From: Paenibacillus radicis (ex Gao et al. 2016) | GTDB lineage: Bacteria > Bacillota > Bacilli > Paenibacillales > Paenibacillaceae | Direction of reading: 5' to 3' | NCBI RefSeq assembly: GCF_014641555.1 | Contig: NZ_BMHY01000002.1 | Location: 186,001-250,000, forward strand | DNA length: 64,000 bases | Shown: positions 14,494 to 22,928 of the stretch, piece by piece | Layout: each line of letters begins with the position of its first letter | Numbering within the stretch: position 1 is the stretch's first letter | The notes under the pieces: model-generated | What the model was told of the DNA's origin: nothing | The model's database searches: none | Seen by the model: the letters and a program-made list of their open reading frames with translations, nothing else | Made by a program: the position numbers and the translations under genes

Positions 14494-15372
14494 ATGCAAA
14501 GGTATAAGTCCGAGCGAGGCCGTGAGCTTATTTATGAATCGTATAATAAACTGTTGGCAGCATGGGGCGTTGCCTATGAAGAAGCCGATATTCCGACTAC
14601 ATATGGGAGCACACATATCATAACGGCAGGCTCGTCTGCAAATCCTCCATTGCTGCTGTTGCACGGTACGGCGGATAACGCTGCTATGATGTGGATTTAC
14701 AATATTCAGCCATTGTCCGAGCAGTTTTACATCATCGCCATTGATGCGGTGGGCGGTTCGGGAAAAAGCGAACCGAATGCGGCTTACAAGAAGCAGTTTG
14801 ATCAGGCGGTGTGGCTGGATGAAGTGCTGGATGCTCTGGCAATCCGTCAAGCCGATATTGCAGGCGTATCCTATGGTGCTTACTTAGCCTATCATTATGC
14901 GATCATGCGTCCATCTCGAGTGGATAAAATCGTCTGCATGGCGGGAAGAGTGCCAAGCAGTCAGTTCGAGGTGATGGGCAAAATGATGAAAGCCTTTCTG
15001 CCAGAAGCCTTGTTTCCTACCGAAGCCAGCTGCAAAAGACTGCTCAGAAAGCTCAGCGGACCCAACTATGCCGTCTTTGAAGACAACAAGGAGCTTATGC
15101 AGCATTGGTTTTATTTGTTGAAGCACTTCAACAACAAATCGATGATGCAGCATAAAATAACGATTTTTCAAGCAGAGCAGCTTGCATCTATTCGGGATAA
15201 GGCACTGTTCTTAATCGGCGATCAAGATAGGTTAAGCTACTATCCGAAGGCCATCACCAAGCTCGAGGAGCATCGTTTAACGTATAAGATCATTCCGCAA
15301 GCGGGACATGCCATCAATCATGAACAGTCGGAGCAGGTGAATGCCGAAATCATCCGCTATTTAATCGGTTAA
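14494..15372 (+). CDS. alpha/beta-fold hydrolase
   Basis: A 292-residue protein with the oxyanion-hole motif LLLLHGTADNAAM, the nucleophile elbow GVSYGAYLAYHYA (Ser), a late acid in FLIGDQDRLSYYP and the catalytic His in IPQAGHAINHE. No signal peptide is visible, so it is cytosolic. The substrate is unknown; family members are esterases, lipases or haloperoxidase-like enzymes. The long cap region between residues 150 and 220 could set specificity. It follows the 49-residue membrane peptide gene with 7 bases between. Confidence 0.85.
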   Translation: MQRYKSERGRELIYESYNKLLAAWGVAYEEADIPTTYGSTHIITAGSSANPPLLLLHGTADNAAMMWIYNIQPLSEQFYIIAIDAVGGSGKSEPNAAYKKQFDQAVWLDEVLDALAIRQADIAGVSYGAYLAYHYAIMRPSRVDKIVCMAGRVPSSQFEVMGKMMKAFLPEALFPTEASCKRLLRKLSGPNYAVFEDNKELMQHWFYLLKHFNNKSMMQHKITIFQAEQLASIRDKALFLIGDQDRLSYYPKAITKLEEHRLTYKIIPQAGHAINHEQSEQVNAEIIRYLIG

Positions 15373-15416
15373 GCGATCTTTATATGTCCGAATAATTACA
15401 CATTGATACATATTAT

Positions 15417-15440
15417 GACCTTTTGTCTAGACAGAAGGTC
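15417..15440 (+). promoter_or_regulatory. 24-bp near-perfect palindrome
   Basis: GACCTTTTGTCTAGACAGAAGGTC is symmetrical except for one base pair. It lies 50 bases before a helix-turn-helix gene and 45 bases after the hydrolase stop. With no T tract behind it, an operator is more likely than a terminator. Confidence 0.5.
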
Positions 15441-15489
15441 GTCTTTACGTTACAATCTCCTTGAAATGGAATGATATGGAGGAGATCGG

Positions 15490-15942
15490 ATGTACAAAAT
15501 CGATGATTTGGCAGAACTGCTGGATATGCATACACGAACCATTCGAAGATACATTCATGAAGGAAAGCTCAACGCGATGAAGGTCGGCGGAGAATGGCGA
15601 GTAAGTGAAGAGGAGCTAAACCGGTTTATGGGCAAAAAAGTGCAGCAGCTGCATGAAGAGTCCCTGCAGCATGTTGATGAGTATTTGGGCAAAGGCACGT
15701 CTGAGATTGACGGGATCTATCAGGTCTGCTCCATTATCGATTGCTACGTTGATGGCGCTAAAGCGGCATTGATCTCGCAGGAGCTGATTCAATTGCTGAA
15801 TGCCGATGATCCGGAGCGGGGAAAAGCCAAGTTTCAGTACTTTTATCTTCAGGAAGAAAAGAAAAGCCGGTTCATCGTATGGGGAAAACCCGGATTTATG
15901 GGCAAGCTTCTGCTGACAATCGAGACTTTATCCAAGCTTTAG
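15490..15942 (+). CDS. excisionase-type helix-turn-helix protein
   Basis: A 150-residue protein. Residues 1-48 (YKIDDLAELLDMHTRTIRRY; KVGGEWRVSEEELNRFMGKK) match the MerR/excisionase-like HTH_17 fold, which binds short direct or inverted repeats. The C-terminal 90 residues have no recognised domain but may dimerise or sense a ligand. GGAGGAGATC precedes the ATG. No integrase or phage gene is near, so it is more likely a chromosomal regulator than an excisionase. The palindrome at 15417-15440 is a candidate target. Confidence 0.75.
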   Translation: MYKIDDLAELLDMHTRTIRRYIHEGKLNAMKVGGEWRVSEEELNRFMGKKVQQLHEESLQHVDEYLGKGTSEIDGIYQVCSIIDCYVDGAKAALISQELIQLLNADDPERGKAKFQYFYLQEEKKSRFIVWGKPGFMGKLLLTIETLSKL

Positions 15943-16022
15943 TAAACTTATGTACTTTATCTAAACAAAAGCGCTTTCTCCCTCGTCTATGTAGAAAATG
16001 GAAGAAGAGCGGAGTTGAACGT

Positions 16023-16937
16023 ATGAAATATCGGTATGTTTGGATGAAGATGGCTGCGATTGCAATGCTAATGTCAGGCTGTGGCACCACGGAGCCGGAG
16101 CCTATACCAGAGCAGCCGATTAACGGGCAGCAGCAGAACTCGTCTGTGACTGTGCAAAATGAAGCAGCATCCGGCGATGCCGCTGAAGAGGAACAGGCGC
16201 TCGATGCTGCTGATATATTGTCCCCGTTGCCCGACGAATTTAGCTTGTCATTCGCTGCCTTGCAGCTGGAAGAGCTGCAACAGGGAGGGCCGGATGAAGA
16301 ATGGACGCTCATGCGGTCGATTCCTTTCGGGAAAATCAACAAGCATGACGCTGTATTGAGTATCTATGAGGAGAACCGGGAAAATGAGATGCTGCCCCGT
16401 TCTTATTCCGGTGTGCTGCTCGTCAATAAAACCTCTTATTGGATTCGAGACGTATCCTCTTCTCTAGCAGTGGACAATGAAGAGGCAGATCAAACCCGTC
16501 TCTTCCAGCGAATGCTCCCTGGTCAAACTCGCTATGAGTTGATCGGAGGATTGGAGCTGTTCGCCAACGGACCCGGTCGAGCACTATACCTGATTTACGA
16601 TCATGAACATAATCGGCTAACAAGCTTCGAGAGTTGGGGCAAGCCCGACTTTATCGACCTGGATGGAGATGGAGAGGATGAATTCTTCATCGAGTTTCAA
16701 GGTCTGCATTTATCTTGGCCGGATCTATCCATTCTGAGAGTGAATAATGGAGTTATTGAGCTCAGCTCCTCTGTCGTCGATCCGATCAGACGCAATCAAG
16801 GCGACTACGCCGCTTTAATAAGGGATCAGCAGCCGCCTCTCATCCGATTGTCCAATATTCAAAACGAGGAAGTAATGGATGACTATTTATATTTGAACGG
16901 AAAATTAATCAGGAAGCCGCTCAACCCCAGTCCATAA
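16023..16937 (+). CDS. lipoprotein with VCBS/FG-GAP-like acidic motif
   Basis: A 304-residue protein. ATG 16023 is chosen over a longer frame from 15879 because it starts a proper signal peptide (MKYRYVWMKMAAIAMLMSGC) ending in a lipobox. A Gln/Glu/Pro/Ala linker covers about residues 20-65. Near residue 218, DFIDLDGDGEDEFFIEFQGL is a calcium-binding-like loop as in VCBS/FG-GAP repeats. It is predicted to be membrane-anchored outside the cell. Function unknown. It follows the HTH gene by 80 bases. Confidence 0.7.
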   Translation: MKYRYVWMKMAAIAMLMSGCGTTEPEPIPEQPINGQQQNSSVTVQNEAASGDAAEEEQALDAADILSPLPDEFSLSFAALQLEELQQGGPDEEWTLMRSIPFGKINKHDAVLSIYEENRENEMLPRSYSGVLLVNKTSYWIRDVSSSLAVDNEEADQTRLFQRMLPGQTRYELIGGLELFANGPGRALYLIYDHEHNRLTSFESWGKPDFIDLDGDGEDEFFIEFQGLHLSWPDLSILRVNNGVIELSSSVVDPIRRNQGDYAALIRDQQPPLIRLSNIQNEEVMDDYLYLNGKLIRKPLNPSP

Positions 16938-16949
16938 GTTGCCCCTCAC

Positions 16950-18380
16950 TCACACTTCATCATAACCAAGAATCGCTTTCGCCTCGACATGCTCCAGCAG
17001 TCCATAAACACCGGAATCTCTTCCGATCCCGGATTGCTTGAACCCGCCGAATGGTGCATACGGGTCGTCATGAATACCTTTGTTGATGAGCACGCGGCCG
17101 GCTTCCAATCGGGAAGCAACCTCTCGTGCTCGTTCTAAGCTCGAAGAGCTGACATAAGCCGCCAATCCAAATATCGTATCATTGGCAATCGCAATCGCCT
17201 CTTCTTGGCTTGTATAGGAAATGACGGAGAGTACAGGCCCGAATATCTCCTCGCGAGCGATTGTCATCTGATTCGTAACGTTAGCGAAAACCGTCGGTTT
17301 AACGAAATAGCCGCCCTCCAGTCCTTCGGGATGTCCCAAGCCTCCGGCAACGAGCTCCGCGCCTTCATCCAGTCCGGATTGAATGTAACGCTGCACAGTA
17401 TCGAATTGCTTCTGATTCACAAGCGGCCCCAAGACGGTATCTTTTTCAGCAGGATAACCTAACTTCATGGAGACTACGGCTTTTTGAATCAGTTTTTTCG
17501 CTTCCTCCATAAGATGCTCCGGAATGAGCAGTCTCGAACCGGCATGGCAGGCTTGACCGGTATTGCTGAAAGCAATGCCCATAGCCATCGGAATTGCCGT
17601 CTGCAAATCAGCGTCATCGAGGATGAGGTTCGGCGATTTGCCGCCTAGCTCCAGCGTCAGCCTTTTGATCGTATCAGCAGCATTTTTACTAATTAACCGG
17701 CCGACAGCTGTAGAGCCGGTGAACGATATTTTGGCAACATCCTGATGACGAGTCAATTCAGCGCCAACGACGCTGCCTGTCCCATTCACGATGTTAATGA
17801 CACCTGCAGGAATGCCAGCTGCATTGATGCACTCCATTAACAGCTGCGTCTGTAACGCGCTGATCTCGCTTGGTTTGACGACGATGGTGCAGCCTGCGGC
17901 CAGTGCCGGCGCTATTTTACCGCAAATATGCGTATAGTTGGCATTCCACGGAGTGATCGCGCCAATGACGCCCAGCGGCTCCATAACGATTCGGGTGCTG
18001 CCCGCTGTTCTCTCGAACTCGAAATCCTCCAGCGCTTCTTTGGCATGTAGGAAGGTTTGAGCAGCGAATGCTGCACGTCCGTAAGAAGCCGCAGCCGGAG
18101 AGCCGTATTCTTCAACAGATGCAGCGGCGAGAACTTCCGCTTTGTCCATCACGGCGTCATGGAGCCGCTGCAGCATATCGCTTCTCTCTTCCACCGATGT
18201 TTTGGAGAAGGCTTTGAGCGCTGTTTTTGCCGCTGCTACAGCCAGTTGGGTGTCCGCCTCATTGCCTAGCACTACTTGGCCGATAATCTCCTTCGTTGAA
18301 GGGTTGATTAAAGACTGAACCTCAGTGCCTTGGGCTTTCACAAAACGTCCGTCTATATAATGCTGATCTATGATTCTCAT
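16950..18380 (-). CDS. NAD(P)-dependent aldehyde dehydrogenase
   Basis: A 476-residue protein of the ALDH superfamily. Visible motifs are the NAD pocket (ITPWNANYTHICGKIAPALA; VKPSEISALQT), FTGSTAVGRLI, the general base Glu in LELGGKSPNL and the catalytic Cys in NTGQACHAGSR. The length matches soluble class 1/2-like enzymes. GGAGG lies 9 bases before ATG 18380. It is divergent from a MerR-family gene, whose members often respond to aldehydes or other stress, suggesting a detoxification role; the substrate is not known. Confidence 0.93.
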   Translation of the reverse strand: MRIIDQHYIDGRFVKAQGTEVQSLINPSTKEIIGQVVLGNEADTQLAVAAAKTALKAFSKTSVEERSDMLQRLHDAVMDKAEVLAAASVEEYGSPAAASYGRAAFAAQTFLHAKEALEDFEFERTAGSTRIVMEPLGVIGAITPWNANYTHICGKIAPALAAGCTIVVKPSEISALQTQLLMECINAAGIPAGVINIVNGTGSVVGAELTRHQDVAKISFTGSTAVGRLISKNAADTIKRLTLELGGKSPNLILDDADLQTAIPMAMGIAFSNTGQACHAGSRLLIPEHLMEEAKKLIQKAVVSMKLGYPAEKDTVLGPLVNQKQFDTVQRYIQSGLDEGAELVAGGLGHPEGLEGGYFVKPTVFANVTNQMTIAREEIFGPVLSVISYTSQEEAIAIANDTIFGLAAYVSSSSLERAREVASRLEAGRVLINKGIHDDPYAPFGGFKQSGIGRDSGVYGLLEHVEAKAILGYDEV

Positions 18381-18520
18381 TTGTCATGGCCTCCTATTGG
18401 GTGGATTATCTTCAGCGGCGACAAACCATATAGCCAATCAGCGCTGCATGAACAGCATAAGCCTTAAAGCGTACTTGAAAGCAAGCTGGGAATAGATAGG
18501 CTTTTTTCTGTACGAAATGC

Positions 18521-18551
18521 TTGCGTTAATGCTCGGTTTAAGGTGTATACT
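18521..18551 (+). promoter_or_regulatory. MerR-type promoter with 19-bp spacer
   Basis: TTGCGT (18521-18526) and TATACT (18546-18551) are separated by exactly 19 bases. This over-long spacing is the hallmark of promoters activated by MerR-family proteins, and the gene downstream encodes one. It lies in the divergent gap with the aldehyde dehydrogenase gene. Confidence 0.6.
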
Positions 18552-18609
18552 AGTTTAAAAAATATGCGGATTTATTTCCTAAACAACTACAGAACTGGCG
18601 GTGAAACCG

Positions 18610-19020
18610 ATGAGCTTTTCCATTAAAGAAGCTTCGGAGCGGCTGGGTTGTCCTGCCCATACGATTCGTTATTATGAAAAAGAAGGTCTGCTGCCGTTTA
18701 TTAAGCGCGATGAGCACGGCAACCGTCTATTTGAGCAGCAGGATCTCCATTGGATTAAGCTGATGACCTGCTTCCGGGCAACTGGCATGCCCGTCGCCGC
18801 TTTGAAAAAAATCGTCGATCTCGCCATAGCAGGTCCGCAGACGATTCCGGAGCGGAGGCTGCTTCTGGAAAACCATAAGCAGGAGCTGAAGCGGCGTCAG
18901 CAAGAGCTGGATGATGCGTTCGAAGCGGTAGACTACAAGCTGTCCGTCTATAACGAGATTGAAAACGGCAAGCTGGATGCAAAGCATGGGGATTTTAAGA
19001 TGGATGATGGAACGCAATAA
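18610..19020 (+). CDS. MerR-family transcriptional regulator
   Basis: A 136-residue protein with the MerR N-terminus (MSFSIKEASERLGCPAHTIR, YYEKEGLLPFIKRDEHGNRL) and a dimerisation helix. ATG 18610 is preferred to GTG 18601 because it gives the canonical MerR start and proper spacing from GGCGGTG. There are no conserved metal-binding cysteines in the C-terminal part, so it belongs with aldehyde/stress-type members. It is divergent from the aldehyde dehydrogenase gene and followed 33 bases later by the broken hisC. Confidence 0.88.
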   Translation: MSFSIKEASERLGCPAHTIRYYEKEGLLPFIKRDEHGNRLFEQQDLHWIKLMTCFRATGMPVAALKKIVDLAIAGPQTIPERRLLLENHKQELKRRQQELDDAFEAVDYKLSVYNEIENGKLDAKHGDFKMDDGTQ

Positions 19021-19053
19021 TAAAAATTCGCCATATAAGGGAGAGGCGTTAGA

Positions 19054-20169
19054 ATGAACAGCAATTCCGATACGGACAAAGAGCAAGTGACACCGCGGCG
19101 GGCGTTGGGCCAGTTGAAGCCCTATACAGCCGGCAAGCCCATATGGGAAGTACAGCGGGAATATGGGGTGGAGCGGGTCGTTAAGCTCGCTTCCAATGAG
19201 AATTCGTTAGGTCCTTCGCCCAAAGCCGTGCAAGCCATGCAAGAAGCATTAACAGAACTGCATCGCTACCCGGATGAGCGGTCTTCTGGTCTGATTAGCG
19301 AATTAGTCCGTCAATATGACCTTTCGGACAACCATTTCATCGTCACCAACGGAGGCGACGAGCTTATTCTGCTCATCTCGTAAGCGTATTTGGAGGAAGG
19401 CGATGAAATAATTGTGCCCGAACCGACGTTTAGTGAATACGCATTTGGCGCTCATCTTATGAACGGCGCTGTCGTAAAAGTTCCTTTTGACGAAAAATAC
19501 AGCTATAACGCCGATAACTTGCTTGCGGCAGTGACGAGTAAGACGAAATTAATCTACTTGTGCTCGCCGAATAATCCGACTGGCACGTATTTACCGGAAG
19601 CGGATCTCCGCCGTCTTCTGGAGCGCCTACCGGCACGAGTGCTCGTCGTGATCGATACCGCTTACCGGCATTACGCTACAGCTTCCGACTATTCGGATGG
19701 TGTGGAACTTATCCGCGAGGGCTACCCGCTGCTGGCGCTGAATACCTTTTCGAAAATATACGGTTTGGCCGGAATACGCGTCGGCTTCGGTATCGCGCCG
19801 GAAAGTGTCATCCGCACGCTGTTGAAAGTGAAGGAGCCTTTTAACGTTAACGCTCTTGCGCAGGCGGGAGCGCAAGCCGCTTTGACCGACTATGAACATA
19901 TCGAAGCTTCGCGTGCAATGAATGAGGCAGGCCGGGAGCAGCTGTATAGCGGATTACGGAAGCTGGCAATTCCTTTTACGGAGAGCATGGCAAATTACGT
20001 GCTGGTAGAGCTTGGTGAAGAAGCGGACCGCATCTACAATCAACTGCTTCAACGAGGGATTATTATTCGGTCAGCCAAAGGCTGGGGATTGCATCAGCAT
20101 GTGCGAATTTCGGTAGGTACGGAGAAAGAAAATCACATCTTGCTAGAGGCATTGGCGGAGTTAGTTTAA
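19054..20169 (+). pseudogene. hisC: histidinol-phosphate aminotransferase, interrupted by an in-frame stop
   Basis: The two halves read in one frame as a normal-length class I/II aminotransferase. N-terminal marks are LKPYTAGKP, VKLASNENSLGPSPKAV and TNGGDELILLIS; after a TAA at 19381-19383 the protein continues as YLEEGDEIIVPEPTFSEYAF. The PLP lysine is in TFSKIYGLAG. The stop is one C-to-T change from CAA (Gln). The best later ribosome site (GGAGG at 19392) serves no in-frame start at good spacing, so re-initiation is doubtful. The rest is well preserved, so the break is recent or a sequencing error. HisC transfers an amino group in histidine synthesis. Confidence 0.85.
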
Positions 20170-20198
20170 CGCTGAATAACGTATTTCAATAATAATAG

Positions 20199-20236
20199 AG
20201 GACAGTTGAGCCGGAGGGTTCAAGCTGTCCTTTTTT
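20199..20236 (+). terminator. intrinsic terminator after hisC
   Basis: AGGACAGTTGAGCC pairs with GGTTCAAGCTGTCCT, followed by TTTTTT at 20231-20236. Confidence 0.85.
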
Positions 20237-20299
20237 GCTGTTTTCCAGTTTTTTTGTAATGTTATAAACTGTTGGAGATTAGGAAAGGGGAGGTTTGAA

Positions 20300-20458
20300 A
20301 TGGACATTTCAACAAACAGCATACCAGAGGCAGCGATTCGGGGAACGTTGCCATCACATTTTACCGCCCATCCCTTTCCTTACCGACAGCGTGAGCAGAA
20401 GCAGCAACGGTACAAATATCATAAAGATGGTCGAAAAAGGGGACCAGTTTTTGGATAA
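20300..20458 (+). CDS. possible 52-residue peptide, antisense to the gerB end
   Basis: ATG 20300 is preceded by the strong site AGGAAAGGGGAGG at good spacing. The frame runs to TAA 20456-20458 and reads MDISTNSIPEAAIRGTLPSH at its start, with a basic Gln/Arg/Lys-rich tail. About two thirds of it lies antisense to the 3' end of the germination permease gene, so much of its sequence is constrained by that gene. Only the ribosome site argues for it. Confidence 0.2.
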   Translation: MDISTNSIPEAAIRGTLPSHFTAHPFPYRQREQKQQRYKYHKDGRKRGPVFG

Positions 20459-21448
20459 AAAGTCTTGTATGAAGATCGTATTCGGGTAGCATAGCAAGGC
20501 CATTACAATCATGCCGAAGCCGACAGGGATTACGAGTGGTTTCGATTCCTTTAATTTGCATACCTGAGCCAAGCCGAGAACGGCGGCATCAAAGGTAATA
20601 ATCACTTTGATCACAATCGAAATGATCCATATAAACATCATGACACCTTCAATCCGCTCTAGAAAATGCCCGATGCTTATTTTTTTGGCAAGCACATAGG
20701 CTGGATACAACTGGTTGGATGTCACCAAGGAACTCATGACGCCGATGCAGCAAGCCGTAGTAATAATGAGGAAGATACCGCCAACCATTACGCCGCCGAC
20801 AAATGCGTTTTTACGGCTGCCCGAGCGCTTAACATAGGGGTACAGCATCAATAGGACGATAATTTCCTGCAATCCGTAAAAGGAAAAGCCGCCCTTCAGT
20901 ACCGGCTTTAATCCGAACTCCAATGCAGGCTGGAAATTCCGAAAATCGATAATATGCAGCATCGACATAATAAGTAAGCTGAACATGAAAACCAGCAGCG
21001 GAAAAAAAATTTCGGCCGCTCGCGAGTAAACGACCAAGCCGGCCCGTATGACGGCAACGACGACGGCAACGAATAAAATTTGTAAAATCTCAATCGGGGT
21101 CTCCGGCATAATTTGCGTCGTCAAGAAAAAACCAAGATCCCCAATCATTAGCGAGGCAAGTATAAAGAAAAAAACGATATAGCACAAGGCTAGCAAGGCG
21201 CCCGCCCATTTGCCGAAAGCGGCAAGACATAGCTCAATCAGCGTTTTATGTCCAAAACGCTCTCCGAGCATAACGTAGAGGAGCGCCAGCATGCAGTCAA
21301 TAATGACGCCTGCAATGGCTGCGATCCAAGCATCTTGTTTTGCTTCATTAGCAAGTCCTGCGGGGGTAATGAGGATTGAGGTGCCAATCATGAAAAAAAT
21401 AACGAGTATCGTAAATGTGCGGACGTTAATCATAGGATTTGTCGTCAT
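20354..21448 (-). CDS. GerAB-type spore germination permease
   Basis: A 364-residue protein of the amino-acid permease-like GerAB family with about ten membrane helices, starting MTTNPMINVRTFTILVIFFM. It is the inner-membrane subunit that binds the germinant in GerA-type nutrient receptors. ATG 21448 is chosen because AAAGGGGGTC lies just before it; an upstream in-frame start at 21520 has none. It is the last gene of the operon gerA-like, gerC-like, 77-residue protein, gerB-like. Confidence 0.92.
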   Translation of the reverse strand: MTTNPMINVRTFTILVIFFMIGTSILITPAGLANEAKQDAWIAAIAGVIIDCMLALLYVMLGERFGHKTLIELCLAAFGKWAGALLALCYIVFFFILASLMIGDLGFFLTTQIMPETPIEILQILFVAVVVAVIRAGLVVYSRAAEIFFPLLVFMFSLLIMSMLHIIDFRNFQPALEFGLKPVLKGGFSFYGLQEIIVLLMLYPYVKRSGSRKNAFVGGVMVGGIFLIITTACCIGVMSSLVTSNQLYPAYVLAKKISIGHFLERIEGVMMFIWIISIVIKVIITFDAAVLGLAQVCKLKESKPLVIPVGFGMIVMALLCYPNTIFIQDFLSKNWSPFSTIFMIFVPLLLLLTLSVRKGMGGKM

Positions 21449-21462
21449 TGCTTGACCCCCTT

Positions 21463-21696
21463 TCAGGAGAGTAGGCTGTAAATGGCTTTGGAATAAGGTG
21501 AGATTGCCGATTCGATCCATTTCAACGGATTTGGCGGATTATTCATATACATATAAGCAAGACTTCCCGCTGTAAAAACGGCCATTAACAGAAGGTGCAG
21601 CAGCAACGCTCCTCGTTGCTGCTTTCTGATGAGTTCAGGTATATCCTTAAACCCTGACCAAAGCCATACGCTGATTATGCCTACCAGCAGCCACAA
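21463..21696 (-). CDS. 77-residue membrane protein of the germination operon
   Basis: TTG 21696 is preceded by GGAGA with 9-base spacing. The peptide has two hydrophobic segments (MWLLVGIISVWLWSGF and GALLLHLLLMAVFTAGSLAY) and a short Pro/Asn-rich tail. It lies 14 bases after gerC and 14 bases before gerB. Small extra subunits (GerD-like or GerKD-like) are known to modulate GerA-type receptors; its size and two helices fit the GerKD type, but identity is not proven. Confidence 0.7.
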   Translation of the reverse strand: MWLLVGIISVWLWSGFKDIPELIRKQQRGALLLHLLLMAVFTAGSLAYMYMNNPPNPLKWIESAISPYSKAIYSLLS

Positions 21697-21710
21697 TATC
21701 GCTCGTCTCC

Positions 21711-22928
21711 TTACCGGGTCTCTTTCTCCAAGGAATGAACCGTTGTACCGATTCTCCGAATCGTAACTAAAGACCGCACATGGATTTCTACATTTTCAAA
21801 CGTTTTGTTCCAATTCTTGATCATGCGCCACTTCTTGGGGGAGGTGCGATGCAGCACATCGCCGAACCCGTATATATCCACCTTAAGCTCCTTCTGTGCT
21901 TTACGGATCGATCGTTCTAACAGCTTTTCGAACTCCTTCTGGGCTTTCTTCTCCAGCTTTTGCACGTTAGCCGGCTTGGAGATGTCAAAATCGCAGCCGA
22001 CATCCCTGATGTCCTGCTCCGTTTTCAACAACACATCAAAAACCGGCTTGCCATTCTTATACTGAACGTGAATATTAGCATGCGAGTTCACGATCTGAAG
22101 CGTAATCAAGTCCTCCGAATCCGGACACGTCATTACGGCAGTCGTTTGTGAAATGTTGTTATGGAGGTAATTGAGCACTTTCGTATCGTTCTCGTTAAGC
22201 CAGCCGGTCATTTTATCTAAGTTGAAAGCGGCCATGCCAGAGTACTTTAATGTAACGGTAGGGTCGATATAATTCGCATCCGCATAATTGTCGCCCTTGG
22301 ACGGTTTTCCTATAATTTCAAGAGCCGTCAGTGAAGGCGCTTTGCCTTGTTTGGACAAGTCTTGAATAAGCTGATCGAGCGTGATTTTGCCAGTGGCTGC
22401 CCACATCTTGTCGGACGTTTCCAGCTTCGTGAACAGATTGTTGGAAGGGATGGGGTCCATCGGGCTGTAGGTTTCCAAAATCTTATCCGCCGTTGTATTT
22501 CTCGCTACGACAAGATAAAAGTCAGTTCGCATTTCCCGGTTTCGGGCGATAAAGTCGAGCGGCTTGCTAATGCCTGCTCTCGCAACCTCCTCTCCAACAA
22601 TTAAAATACGCAAATGGGAGAAATAGAGCTGACGAGCAGCCTTAACGGTCATTCGGCTCAGCGCCTCCGGAACGGTAGCACCTATGGCGTCATAGGTAAC
22701 GACCGGACTAAAGTTTTTACCGCTGCCTTGCCGGTTGCTTACTTGGCTGGGATTGACGATTTGGGCGCTTACTTTGTATTTCTCTCCCTTTTTATCAATC
22801 CCCAGACCAACGACGATGCTAATATCATTCAGCTCATGACGGCTCCAGCAAGAGGATAATAATCCGGTGCAGCAGGCGACAGCAAGGGTGACAAGCAGGA
22901 AGCGGGTTATGCTGCGGATGCGGCTCAT
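21711..22928 (-). CDS. Ger(x)C-family germination lipoprotein
   Basis: A 405-residue protein with a signal sequence and lipobox (GLLSSCWS), followed by the Ger(x)C opening WSRHELNDISIVVGLGIDKK and the C-terminal domain ending LVTIRRIGTTVHSLE. It is the lipid-anchored outer subunit of a nutrient germinant receptor in the spore inner membrane. It overlaps the gerA-like gene by 4 bases, so the two are translationally coupled. Confidence 0.93.
   Translation of the reverse strand: MSRIRSITRFLLVTLAVACCTGLLSSCWSRHELNDISIVVGLGIDKKGEKYKVSAQIVNPSQVSNRQGSGKNFSPVVTYDAIGATVPEALSRMTVKAARQLYFSHLRILIVGEEVARAGISKPLDFIARNREMRTDFYLVVARNTTADKILETYSPMDPIPSNNLFTKLETSDKMWAATGKITLDQLIQDLSKQGKAPSLTALEIIGKPSKGDNYADANYIDPTVTLKYSGMAAFNLDKMTGWLNENDTKVLNYLHNNISQTTAVMTCPDSEDLITLQIVNSHANIHVQYKNGKPVFDVLLKTEQDIRDVGCDFDISKPANVQKLEKKAQKEFEKLLERSIRKAQKELKVDIYGFGDVLHRTSPKKWRMIKNWNKTFENVEIHVRSLVTIRRIGTTVHSLEKETR

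Noticed and set aside
15490-15942. phage excisionase or integrative element
   Set aside because: Only the DNA-binding fold is shared; there is no integrase, repressor or att-like duplication around it.
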